Virus record (IMG/VR): IMGVR_UViG_3300020182_000074
Span: 1 to 39,936 of that record
Length of the DNA: 39,936 nucleotides
Direction: 5' to 3' (one strand)
Origin: a virus
Shown here one piece after another: positions 33,633 to 38,891 of the stretch (positions are counted from its first letter, which is position 1; every line of letters starts with the position of its first letter). The notes under the pieces were generated by a model. That model was given only the letters and a program-made list of their open reading frames with translations. It searched no databases and was not told the DNA's origin. A program made the translations under genes and the position numbers.

Positions 33633-34364
33633 TTATAGGTTTTTAAGCATATTAGTTAATCCTGGTGAAGAATTTACTCTCTTACCAGTTGTTGATTTTG
33701 TTTTCTGTACTGAAGGTTTAGAACTTCCTCCGTTTCTTTTCCACATATCGTATTCTACTTTAGAAGCTAAGAAGTCTGCTGTATGTAGAACAGAGATAAG
33801 AGCTGTTTTCTGTCTAGATGATTCAACATTACTGAAAAAGTAAGCTTCATTAGCTTTATCAAACACTCCGTCATGACATCTTATACCTAAAAACTCTTTC
33901 TGGTCTACTTTTATTCCAAATTTCTGTAAAATAAACAAAGATCTGTCTGGTATTAACATAAATTGAAGATCTGGATTGTAAGTATACATTTCTGAAAGCT
34001 TATCTTGTCTCCATTTATCTGTCTGAGGAATATAATTCGGTGTATCTCCATCTCCTATCTTACCTAAATCATGAAAGAGAGCGGCAAATACCAATTGTTC
34101 TTCAGTATAATCTAAAGTACCTCCCATTTTTTCATATAATCTAGACTGCTCTACAGCATATTGTACTACTCTATTAACATGATCTACATATCCACCTGCA
34201 AAAGCATTGTGATACCAAGTCTTACCACTAGCAGGAGCCATTACATAGTTATCCTCCATATGCTTTAACATCTCTTTACAAGCAATAGCACGACCTCCTA
34301 AGTAGGTATCAATGATTTTTAAGTGTTTTTCGTAGTTTTTAGCAATCTGTTCAGCATTTAACAT
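33633..34364 (-). CDS. HD-domain metal-dependent phosphohydrolase
   Basis: The 243 residues carry the HD signature in order: GGYVDHVNRVVQYA (H62), ALFHDLGKIGDGD (H98-D99), a later IRCHDGVFD, and ISVLHTADFLASK with the final Asp. Such enzymes hydrolyse phosphate from nucleotides, nucleic acids or second messengers. The His-Asp pair followed by a second HD element recalls the HD families of phage dNTP or cyclic-nucleotide hydrolases, so it may adjust nucleotide pools or break host signals. The C-terminal 35 residues are basic and flexible. It is preceded by a promoter-like site (34479-34509) and an AAAGGTTA leader. Confidence 0.8.
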   Translation of the reverse strand: MLNAEQIAKNYEKHLKIIDTYLGGRAIACKEMLKHMEDNYVMAPASGKTWYHNAFAGGYVDHVNRVVQYAVEQSRLYEKMGGTLDYTEEQLVFAALFHDLGKIGDGDTPNYIPQTDKWRQDKLSEMYTYNPDLQFMLIPDRSLFILQKFGIKVDQKEFLGIRCHDGVFDKANEAYFFSNVESSRQKTALISVLHTADFLASKVEYDMWKRNGGSSKPSVQKTKSTTGKRVNSSPGLTNMLKNL

Positions 34365-34478
34365 AGGTAACCTTTTTAAAATTATTATTATTAATAGTTA
34401 ATTAAATTATTATTAAATATTATATTTATTTAAATATATTTTTTATTATATCTTATTAATTATCTTATATAACATATA
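34365..34478. other. Extremely AT-rich leader
   Basis: Apart from a few bases this stretch is only A and T, with TTAATTAAATTATTATTAAA-type runs. It separates the promoter at 34479-34509 from the HD gene start. It may be an untranslated leader or an easily melted site. No repeat family or hairpin stands out. Confidence 0.35.
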
Positions 34479-34509
34479 CAAGGTATTAAAAATTTTGCAG
34501 AAAAACAAC
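34479..34509 (-). promoter_or_regulatory. Early-type promoter GTTG-N20-TACCTTG
   Basis: On the minus strand GTTG (34509-34506) overlaps the stop of the lipoprotein gene. Exactly 20 nt later comes TACCTTG (34485-34479), a good TAnnTTTG-like -7 box. The spacer contains TGCAAAATTTTTA, which is also found upstream of the gene starting at 36022. Confidence 0.5.
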
Positions 34510-35147
34510 TATTCTATAATATATTTTTCTATATATTCATCTTTTAACACGGAATACTCTCCTGCATCCCAAAATACCCTCATATAAATCGATATAGTAT
34601 CCCCTATCATCTCTTCTGGAACTGGACCAACTAATCTTTTTGTAGTAAATCTACCCTCTTCATCATCTGAAAAGTAAATTCTAGTATCATTTTGTACTAT
34701 CGGCAATACCATTCCTTCAAACTGACTTAAATAAACCACAGTATCTTGAACAGGTATAGGAAAACCATCATAAGTCTCCAAACCAGTATAAGGATTATAC
34801 AATGGGATAGTAAAAGCAATACTATCTCCTAACACATAATAAGTATCTGTATCAAACTCAGCACTTACTACAGGTGCATCGTTATAATGATAAACAGGAT
34901 TAGTACGAGATGCCTCTACATCTATAGCAAAATAAGGTAAATACTCACTAGTCCAATCAAGAACAGCGTGTGTATAACCGTTACTGTCTTTATAAAATTG
35001 AGTATACATATATGCATCACAATCACCTCCTATACAGGTGTTAGGTACCAATACATCTTTTTCACAAGAAAGAGCGAGGGCGAGTAAAAACAAAATGGCC
35101 GCCGCGCGAAACGCGCGCAAGTTGCCGCGAAGATTTATATCTAACAT
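34509..35147 (-). CDS. Bacteroidota-type surface lipoprotein
   Basis: The 212 residues begin with a lipoprotein signal: AAAILFLLALALSCEKDVLV, lipobox LALSC with Cys28. The acidic EKD after the Cys resembles Bacteroidota lipoproteins, where charged residues at these positions can direct export to the cell surface. The mature part is a beta-sandwich-like domain rich in Asp, Tyr and Thr (for example YTGLETYDGFPIPVQDTVVY). A unit of this kind in a phage early region suggests an envelope change such as superinfection exclusion. The first 20 codons are unusually GC-rich (35098-35135) and contain a perfect hairpin, unlike the rest of the gene. Overlaps the upstream gene by 7 nt. Confidence 0.75.
   Translation of the reverse strand: MLDINLRGNLRAFRAAAILFLLALALSCEKDVLVPNTCIGGDCDAYMYTQFYKDSNGYTHAVLDWTSEYLPYFAIDVEASRTNPVYHYNDAPVVSAEFDTDTYYVLGDSIAFTIPLYNPYTGLETYDGFPIPVQDTVVYLSQFEGMVLPIVQNDTRIYFSDDEEGRFTTKRLVGPVPEEMIGDTISIYMRVFWDAGEYSVLKDEYIEKYIIE
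35103..35117. repeat. GC-rich hairpin inside signal-peptide codons
   Basis: CGCGCG-aaa-CGCGCG forms a perfect 6-bp stem with a 3-nt loop in otherwise AT-rich DNA. It encodes the RAFRA part of the lipoprotein signal region. Its GC-rich makeup resembles the two repeats at 38437-38474 and 39653-39691, although sequence similarity is weak. Confidence 0.5.
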
Positions 35148-35512
35148 ACCTCAAAGTGTTTAGCTACCCATCCGTACTTCTCTATACTCTCCTCAGCATA
35201 GACATCATCTCCATACATAAAGAAGGCATCAGCTTGATCTAACCATCTACAGGCAGTCTCTTTATCAGGTGCTCCTACAGACATTACATCTTTAAGAGCC
35301 TTCTGTTCGAAAGCCTTCTCTTCATCTATCAGTCTACTGTTTTCTTCTGATAGGTCATTTACGAAATCAGTTAACTCCTGGAAAGACCAATTATGGAAGT
35401 TATACCCTCTAGGTCTGATACCATATACGTCTTTGTATAAGTCTGAGACCCACATAAGGCATTCATCGAATTGACTTTGATTAGAAATTGAAAATGTGTT
35501 TGAATTTGTCAT
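35141..35512 (-). CDS. Conserved phage hypothetical protein, probably early
   Basis: The 123 residues begin MTNSNTFSISNQSQFDECLM. I chose the ATG at 35512, not the upstream one at 35569. A complete promoter lies at 35538-35570, so the longer frame would start inside it, and the AAAGGTTATG leader ends at this ATG. The product is acidic and helical, with GIRPRGYNFHNWSFQELTDF and GAPDKETACRWLDQADAFFM. As I recall, related proteins occur in other marine phages with no known role. Not secreted and no metal site seen. Confidence 0.75.
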   Translation of the reverse strand: MTNSNTFSISNQSQFDECLMWVSDLYKDVYGIRPRGYNFHNWSFQELTDFVNDLSEENSRLIDEEKAFEQKALKDVMSVGAPDKETACRWLDQADAFFMYGDDVYAEESIEKYGWVAKHFEVC

Positions 35513-35537
35513 AACCTTTATCTTTTTATCTTTATAC

Positions 35538-35570
35538 TTAAAGATACGAAAAATTAAGTTACTAGGCAAC
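35538..35570 (-). promoter_or_regulatory. Early-type promoter GTTG-N20-TATCTTTAA
   Basis: On the minus strand GTTG (35570-35567), exactly 20 nt, then TATCTTTAA (35546-35538). The start codon follows about 25 nt later behind AAAGGTT. The upstream and spacer bases (AGTTGCCTAGTAACTTAATT) are nearly the same as in the copy at 37991-38023. Confidence 0.7.
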
Positions 35571-35581
35571 TAAAGTGACAG

Positions 35582-36022
35582 TTATTTATTGATTATTTGG
35601 TAAACTTCTTCTAAAATAAAGAGATCTTTGTATTGAACGATTTTAGCACATTTTTCATAATGCTCAACATTTACATAATGTTCTATCAAATCATCTAAAG
35701 CTAATTGTATCTCATCCTTTGAATAGCTTTTACCTATACGGAAAGCAGTCTCTATCTTAGTTAAATCTAATCTATTAAGATATCCATACATCTTATCGTA
35801 GTATTTACCTTTAATACCTGGTTCTGCCTTCTCGAATTGCTCTGGATACTTACGAGTATACATTAATACCATAAGTTTATAGTTCTCTAAGCCTCTTAAT
35901 ACCATACCCATAAGTACAAAGGGATTATCTAAGACATCATCATGTCCATGCTCTCTATATACCTCCTCATCCCCTTGTTCAAAGATGCTAAACAGCGTAT
36001 GTGGGTCTAGTTTTTCCATCAT
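35582..36022 (-). CDS. Hypothetical helical protein, probably early
   Basis: The 146 residues (or 145, if the second ATG three bases later is used) are acidic and helical: LFSIFEQGDEEVYREHGHDD, GMVLRGLENYKLMVLMYTRK, and an end ALDDLIEHYVNVEHYEKCAK. No catalytic motif is visible. It is divergent from the plus-strand bS21 operon, with both sets of promoter signals packed into about 120 nt. A minus-strand TTG-N22-TACCTCT at 36044-36075 could drive it. Function unknown. Confidence 0.7.
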   Translation of the reverse strand: MMEKLDPHTLFSIFEQGDEEVYREHGHDDVLDNPFVLMGMVLRGLENYKLMVLMYTRKYPEQFEKAEPGIKGKYYDKMYGYLNRLDLTKIETAFRIGKSYSKDEIQLALDDLIEHYVNVEHYEKCAKIVQYKDLFILEEVYQIINK

Positions 36023-36043
36023 TAATAAATAGCATGTTTGTAT

Positions 36044-36075
36044 AGAGGTAAAAATTTTGCAAAAAAAAAATTCAA
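36044..36075 (-). promoter_or_regulatory. Possible promoter TTG-N22-TACCTCT
   Basis: On the minus strand TTG (36075-36073), 22 nt containing ten T and GCAAAATTTT, then TACCTCT (36050-36044), about 22 nt before the start at 36022. The spacer shares TGCAAAATTTTTA with the site at 34479-34509. The 22-nt spacing is off from the other copies, so this is less certain. Confidence 0.35.
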
Positions 36076-36080
36076 TATTA

Positions 36081-36113
36081 GTTGTTTTTTATACCAAAAG
36101 TTCATATATTAAT
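36081..36113 (+). promoter_or_regulatory. Early-type promoter of the bS21 operon
   Basis: On the plus strand GTTG (36081-36084), exactly 20 nt, then TATATTAAT (36105-36113), 28 nt before the ATG at 36141. It is the only plus-strand copy of the repeated promoter in the window. Confidence 0.6.
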
Positions 36114-36140
36114 TTATATAACAAAGTATAGAGAATATAG

Positions 36141-36323
36141 ATGAGTACTGGAGAAGATTTACTGTATATTGCATATGCTCAAGGTAAAAACGTAGAGCTA
36201 CTTAAAAGGGTCGGAGAAATACGGTCGACCAAGCAAGGACAACGTAAAGATATGAACGAACTCATAGATATGGCATATCAAGAGCTAGTCAAAGAAGGAA
36301 TACTCCAGTTAGACAGCCCATAG
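36141..36323 (+). CDS. Small helical protein, first gene of the bS21 operon
   Basis: The 60 residues begin MSTGEDLLYIAYAQGKNVEL and are predicted to be two or three helices with a basic middle (RVGEIRSTKQGQRKDMNELI). No family recognised. It is the first gene after the plus-strand promoter and lies 27 nt before bS21, so the two are almost certainly on one mRNA. A role in ribosome or RNA binding would fit the basic charge and the neighbour but is only a guess. Confidence 0.65.
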   Translation: MSTGEDLLYIAYAQGKNVELLKRVGEIRSTKQGQRKDMNELIDMAYQELVKEGILQLDSP

Positions 36324-36350
36324 ATAGCCTATGTACTACAAAATATATTA

Positions 36351-36551
36351 ATGTTAAGAATAATACTTAAGAAAGGTGAGGACATTGCAAGAGCATTAAA
36401 GAGGTATAAACGTAAGGTACGTAATACAAAGCTATTAAAAGAGCAGAGAGAACGTAAACACTACACAAAACCTTCTGATGCCAAGCGTAAGTCTAAACAA
36501 AAGACGATCATGACTCGTAAATACAAAGATAAACATGAAGATTTAAACTAA
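36351..36551 (+). CDS. rpsU: Ribosomal protein bS21, phage-encoded
   Basis: The 66 residues match bS21 throughout: MLRIILKKGEDIARALKRYK, RKVRNTKLLKEQRERKHYTK, PSDAKRKSKQKTIMTRKYKD. The RALKRYKRK and KPS elements are those of Bacteroidota bS21. bS21 is the last protein to join the small subunit, near the 16S 3' end. In Bacteroidota ribosomes it helps hold the anti-Shine-Dalgarno tail. Phage copies are known from several marine phages and are thought to replace the host protein. From memory, the host protein has Tyr at position 54; here an ungapped count puts Met54 there. No Shine-Dalgarno sequence precedes the ATG. Its stop shares a base with the next start (TAATG). Confidence 0.9.
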   Translation: MLRIILKKGEDIARALKRYKRKVRNTKLLKEQRERKHYTKPSDAKRKSKQKTIMTRKYKDKHEDLN

Positions 36552-36694
36552 TGGATAATAGAGAACAAAATAAACAGTTAGGCAAACAAGTATTAGGTAT
36601 GTTGGGTGATACCGTATTTGCTTTAATAGTAGGTGTATTGTGTTTATTTGTATTAGGTGGTGTTGTGAGTGCTATGTGGAGTATAATAGCTTAA
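36551..36694 (+). CDS. 47-residue single-span membrane protein
   Basis: This small gene starts in the stop codon of bS21 (TAATG) and was found by reading the frame. The product begins MDNREQNKQLGKQVLGMLGD, then has one hydrophobic span (TVFALIVGVLCLFVLGGVVS) and ends AMWSIIA. The strict coupling to bS21 and the clean hydrophobic span support it as real. A polar N-terminus and one span fit a small inner-membrane protein. Role unknown. Confidence 0.65.
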   Translation: MDNREQNKQLGKQVLGMLGDTVFALIVGVLCLFVLGGVVSAMWSIIA

Positions 36695-36747
36695 CATATA
36701 TACATATATATTACTATATACCAAAATTCTATAGGAAGTATGCTAAT

Positions 36748-36891
36748 AGGTATGGCAGAATCTTGCAGAGGACCAACCCTTTAGGGAACTTTACTGTCAC
36801 TGTTCTATCACCATGATATCGACATGCCTTCACCCGGCCGGCAGGATACCGGACGAGTTAACGAAGGACTTAGGAAGGTTAGGCTATACCT
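36748..36891 (+). ncRNA. Candidate structured RNA closed by a 9-bp stem
   Basis: AGGTATGGC (36748-36756) pairs with GCTATACCT (36883-36891), nine pairs with one G-U, and encloses about 126 nt with at least three further hairpins. These are CCC-ttta-GGG (about 36778-36787), TATCA-cca-TGATA (about 36808-36820), and a long one with CCTTC/GAAGG outside CCGG/CCGG (about 36830-36867). The stretch is clearly more GC-rich than its surroundings. It lies between the convergent bS21 operon and the gene ending at 36884, whose last codons it overlaps. Strand is uncertain because a paired structure reads on both. I could not match it to tRNA, tmRNA, 4.5S RNA or a ribozyme I know. A two-sided terminator is the main alternative. 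Confidence 0.4.
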
Positions 36892-37090
36892 TGGAATTGT
36901 TTATACGTTTGATTACATACTCTATACCTGCCCATATGCCTAATATAGATAATACTATAACACATGTACGTTCTGGATGTATAAAGATTTGATATAATAT
37001 ACCATTAACCAGTTGTATAAAGGCATAACCTATACCGTATACTATTATTATACCAGCTACTACCATTACAGCTCTTAGTATATTAACCAT
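36884..37090 (-). CDS. Small two-span membrane protein
   Basis: The 68 residues show two hydrophobic segments: VMVVAGIIIVYGIGYAFIQL near the N-terminus and CVIVLSILGIWAGIEYVI further on, ending in a basic tail (KRINNSKV). The start codon lies in the last bases of the 54-residue gene upstream (8-nt overlap), so it shares that gene's promoter at 37293-37325. Size and layout fit a holin or a small envelope protein, but no lysis enzyme is next to it. Function unknown. Confidence 0.65.
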   Translation of the reverse strand: MVNILRAVMVVAGIIIVYGIGYAFIQLVNGILYQIFIHPERTCVIVLSILGIWAGIEYVIKRINNSKV

Positions 37091-37247
37091 GGATCAATTT
37101 TTGTTTAGACACAAAGTAGATAAGACTATCTAGTGCCTTATTCATACCATCGAAGTCGTTATTACTCTTAGCCTCATCAAAACGTTGTTGATGTAGCTCA
37201 ATCTTAGGCAAATAGCCGTCTGGGTATGCATTGAAGTTCTTACTCAT
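37083..37247 (-). CDS. 54-residue hypothetical early protein
   Basis: Found by reading the minus strand: the product begins MSKNFNAYPDGYLPKIELHQ and ends SLIYFVSKQKLIHG. It is soluble and helical and carries no known motif. The start is well supported. A full GTTG-N20-TATATTAAG promoter lies upstream, and the AAATAAAGGTTATG leader is the same as in the other early genes. Its end overlaps the start of the membrane protein gene by 8 nt, suggesting coupled translation. Confidence 0.7.
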   Translation of the reverse strand: MSKNFNAYPDGYLPKIELHQQRFDEAKSNNDFDGMNKALDSLIYFVSKQKLIHG

Positions 37248-37292
37248 AACCTTTATTTTATTTAATTAATACTTTCTCTCTCTATCTTATAC

Positions 37293-37325
37293 CTTAATAT
37301 ACGAACCAATATGTTAATAAGCAAC
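37293..37325 (-). promoter_or_regulatory. Early-type promoter GTTG-N20-TATATTAAG
   Basis: On the minus strand GTTG (37325-37322), exactly 20 nt, then TATATTAAG (37301-37293). TTCGTATATTAAGGTATA is identical to the copy at 37991-38023. The site lies against the stop codon of the preceding gene and 45 nt before the start at 37247. Confidence 0.7.
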
Positions 37326-37586
37326 TTATACCGTACCTATTATACATCTCTCTAACTGAGCAATAGACATTGTATTCAATCCAGGTGTTGGATGATACAG
37401 CTTATCTGTTCTCTTACTACCATCTACTCTTCTACCAGATACATTAGCATGTTCACCATAACACTCCATGTAGTAGGCCTTATTCATATCCTCTTCTACT
37501 CTAATCAATAGACTAGCACCTGTAGAACTAAAGTTGTCACTGAAGATTGTACCTACCTTACTCTTTAAATAATCTAAATTTGTCAT
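37326..37586 (-). CDS. Hypothetical early protein, 86 residues
   Basis: The product begins MTNLDYLKSKVGTIFSDNFS. It has a mixed alpha/beta look with SSTGASLLIRVEEDMNKAYY, a basic middle (GRRVDGSKRTDK) and a hydrophobic end (TMSIAQLERCIIGTV). No family recognised. Promoter (37607-37639) and AAAGGTTATG leader are both present, so it is very likely expressed early and separately from its neighbours, like the other small genes in this region. Confidence 0.7.
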   Translation of the reverse strand: MTNLDYLKSKVGTIFSDNFSSTGASLLIRVEEDMNKAYYMECYGEHANVSGRRVDGSKRTDKLYHPTPGLNTMSIAQLERCIIGTV

Positions 37587-37606
37587 AACCTTTATTGCTT
37601 TATATA

Positions 37607-37639
37607 CTAAATATAAGAAAAATAACCTTAGGAGGCAAC
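37607..37639 (-). promoter_or_regulatory. Early-type promoter GTTG-N20-TATATTTAG
   Basis: On the minus strand GTTG (37639-37636), exactly 20 nt, then TATATTTAG (37615-37607), 20 nt before the ATG at 37586. This copy has the -7 box closest to the Bacteroidota TAnnTTTG consensus. Confidence 0.7.
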
Positions 37640-37659
37640 TAATACCCCATAGGATTTAT

Positions 37660-37962
37660 CTATCCTTCAACCATTATCATCTCATATAGCGGAAAGGAAT
37701 AGTTAGTTCTCTGAGACATCATATCATATGTGTAACATTTAACCGTAGTAGGACCCAAAGAAGCTACATTCATACCACTAAAGCTATTCCAGATACTATA
37801 AGAGGACTTACCATCCTTATCTTTATAACAATGAATCTTATATACATTAGGCTCACCCTTCCATCCTTTACCATATGTAAAACTAATTCTCTCTTCATCA
37901 TTCATTGACTTGATGATGTCTAACATAACCTTTGAACCCTTAACTTTGTCTGAATATACCAT
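37660..37962 (-). CDS. Hypothetical early protein, about 100 residues
   Basis: The product begins MVYSDKVKGSKVMLDIIKSM and continues with a strand-rich domain (ISFTYGKGWKGEPNVYKIHC, YSIWNSFSGMNVASLGPTTV). I chose the ATG at 37962. The longer frame to 38022 would run through the promoter at 37991-38023, and AAAGGTT lies just before this ATG. A second AAAGGTTATG occurs at 37926 in frame (MLDIIKSM), so a shorter form of 88 residues is also possible. No known motif. Confidence 0.65.
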   Translation of the reverse strand: MVYSDKVKGSKVMLDIIKSMNDEERISFTYGKGWKGEPNVYKIHCYKDKDGKSSYSIWNSFSGMNVASLGPTTVKCYTYDMMSQRTNYSFPLYEMIMVEG

Positions 37963-37990
37963 ATAACCTTTATTTATCTTATTAATATAC

Positions 37991-38023
37991 CTTAATATAC
38001 GAATAATTAAGTTCCTAGACAAC
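37991..38023 (-). promoter_or_regulatory. Early-type promoter GTTG-N20-TATATTAAG
   Basis: On the minus strand GTTG (38023-38020), exactly 20 nt, then TATATTAAG (37999-37991), 28 nt before the ATG at 37962. Spacer and flanks closely match the copies at 35538-35570 and 37293-37325. Confidence 0.7.
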
Positions 38024-38333
38024 TGTTTGGTGGGTTATTTTCCTCTATATAGAAAAAAAAATATTGGAGAGGGGTGCATGCCTGATATAATTTACTTTCA
38101 TTCCATACATTATATAGGTATTATTCTATACAAACGATATATCTCCATATAAAAATATATGTATATCAATATATTAATATATACGTTCTACTTATTAGAT
38201 AGGCTTTAGGTGTAACGTAGTACGTTTACCCTTTATCTACCTTATTACACCGGTATCTCTCCATTGATCTATTGTCTAATGATATGTAGTATTGATCAAA
38301 GTCGTACACTCTCAGACACATGCTTTAGCATGC
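38024..38333. other. Intergenic region without a clear gene
   Basis: This stretch of about 310 nt holds only very short frames (the longest on the minus strand is about 20 codons). It contains AT-rich runs and one near-perfect inverted repeat, GTAACGTA-g-TACGTTTAC at 38212-38229, that could be a protein-binding site. A short hairpin, CATGC-ttta-GCATG, at 38322-38335 begins at the stop codon of the next gene and has no T-run after it, so it is only a weak terminator candidate. Confidence 0.4.
38212..38229. repeat. Near-perfect inverted repeat, possible operator
   Basis: GTAACGTA, one G, then TACGTTTAC form a near-palindrome with a single extra T in the right arm. Such a compact dyad is typical of a dimeric repressor site. 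There is no promoter box right beside it, so the role is unclear. Confidence 0.25.
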
Positions 38334-38531
38334 TTACATATATGCCTTAGGTGATGGCAGACCTCCGTAATGACACCATTCTTCTTCTTTAAGTTTGTTA
38401 GGTTGGGAGGAATCATTTGAGACGTTCGTCGAAAATGCGCGTGGCACCTTCGGTGGAGAGAGAAACGCCCCCTCCCCCTTCAAAGCTGTCGTATCAAAGC
38501 CCCATCCTTTTAATTGTTCTTTTATTGTCAT
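38334..38531 (-). CDS. Small early protein carrying a GC-rich in-frame insert
   Basis: The 65 residues begin MTIKEQLKGWGFDTTALKGE. In the middle, GAFLSPPKVPRAFSTN is encoded by a GC-rich stretch (38437-38474) that forms a hairpin and is closely related to a stretch in the gene at 39637-39792. The end, EEEWCHYGGLPSPKAYM, returns to AT-rich codons. AAGGGTTATG precedes the start, like the other early leaders, but no promoter box is seen; it lies 15 nt after a run of three coupled tiny genes. Function unknown. Confidence 0.55.
   Translation of the reverse strand: MTIKEQLKGWGFDTTALKGEGAFLSPPKVPRAFSTNVSNDSSQPNKLKEEEWCHYGGLPSPKAYM
38437..38474. repeat. GC-rich palindromic repeat, copy 1
   Basis: On the minus strand it runs from GAGGGGGCGTTT to GCCACGCGC with a central CACC-GAA-GGTG hairpin and an outer GCGT/ACGC pair. 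Copy 2 at 39653-39691 has the same flanks and loop, but its central stem is CGAC/GTCG, so both sides changed while pairing was kept. Confidence 0.65.
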
Positions 38532-38546
38532 AACCCTTATTTTAAT

Positions 38547-38687
38547 TTAATATAGTATTATCTTATCTGTCTCTATTGAAGTTCTTCTTATATAGTCCTT
38601 TATAAAGCCTTCTTCTACTACATATGGTCTCCATAGTCCTATTGTTAAAGGTTTATAGTTCCATTCTTTATATTGTGTAAACTTCAT
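38547..38687 (-). CDS. 46-residue hypothetical protein
   Basis: Found by reading the minus strand: MKFTQYKEWNYKPLTIGLWR, then PYVVEEGFIKDYIRRTSIET and a short end DKIILY. It is aromatic-rich and mixed in charge. The ATG follows the preceding tiny gene's stop by one base (TAATATG), so it is likely translated by reinitiation. No motif recognised. Confidence 0.55.
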   Translation of the reverse strand: MKFTQYKEWNYKPLTIGLWRPYVVEEGFIKDYIRRTSIETDKIILY

Positions 38688-38688
38688 A

Positions 38689-38802
38689 TTAGTCTTCTAT
38701 ACATGTAGGCGGTTTACTTCCTGTCGGTACTGAGACATAATCATCTATACCATCTTCTATTATATCATCCATCCAATCCCATTCTCTATCGCTATTGATC
38801 AT
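38689..38802 (-). CDS. 37-residue acidic protein
   Basis: The product begins MINSDREWDWMDDIIEDGID and ends VSVPTGSKPPTCIED, so it is strongly acidic. Its start overlaps the stop of the 30-residue gene (ATGA). Strong negative charge in a very small phage protein fits a DNA mimic or an inhibitor that binds a host enzyme, but this is only a possibility from composition. Confidence 0.5.
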   Translation of the reverse strand: MINSDREWDWMDDIIEDGIDDYVSVPTGSKPPTCIED

Positions 38803-38891
38803 CTCTTTCGCATTTTATATATTAAGTACCCATTCCATAACACTAACACTACTATAGCTAATATCAAATCCGGTATTCCTTCTTTACTCAT
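38799..38891 (-). CDS. 30-residue single-span membrane peptide
   Basis: The product begins MSKEGIPDLILAIVVLVLWN and ends GYLIYKMRKR: one hydrophobic span and a basic tail. Its start overlaps the stop of the MazG-like gene (ATGA) and its stop overlaps the next start (ATGA), so it sits inside a chain of coupled tiny genes. That arrangement is the main support for it. Confidence 0.5.
   Translation of the reverse strand: MSKEGIPDLILAIVVLVLWNGYLIYKMRKR

Noticed and set aside
36748-36891. Possible tRNA or tmRNA
   Set aside because: No T-loop (TTCGA/TTCAA) or CCA end in the right place, and no tmRNA tag frame; kept only as an unassigned structured RNA.
38322-38335. CATGC-ttta-GCATG hairpin as an intrinsic terminator
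   Set aside because: The stem is only about 5 bp and has no run of T after it in the gene direction.
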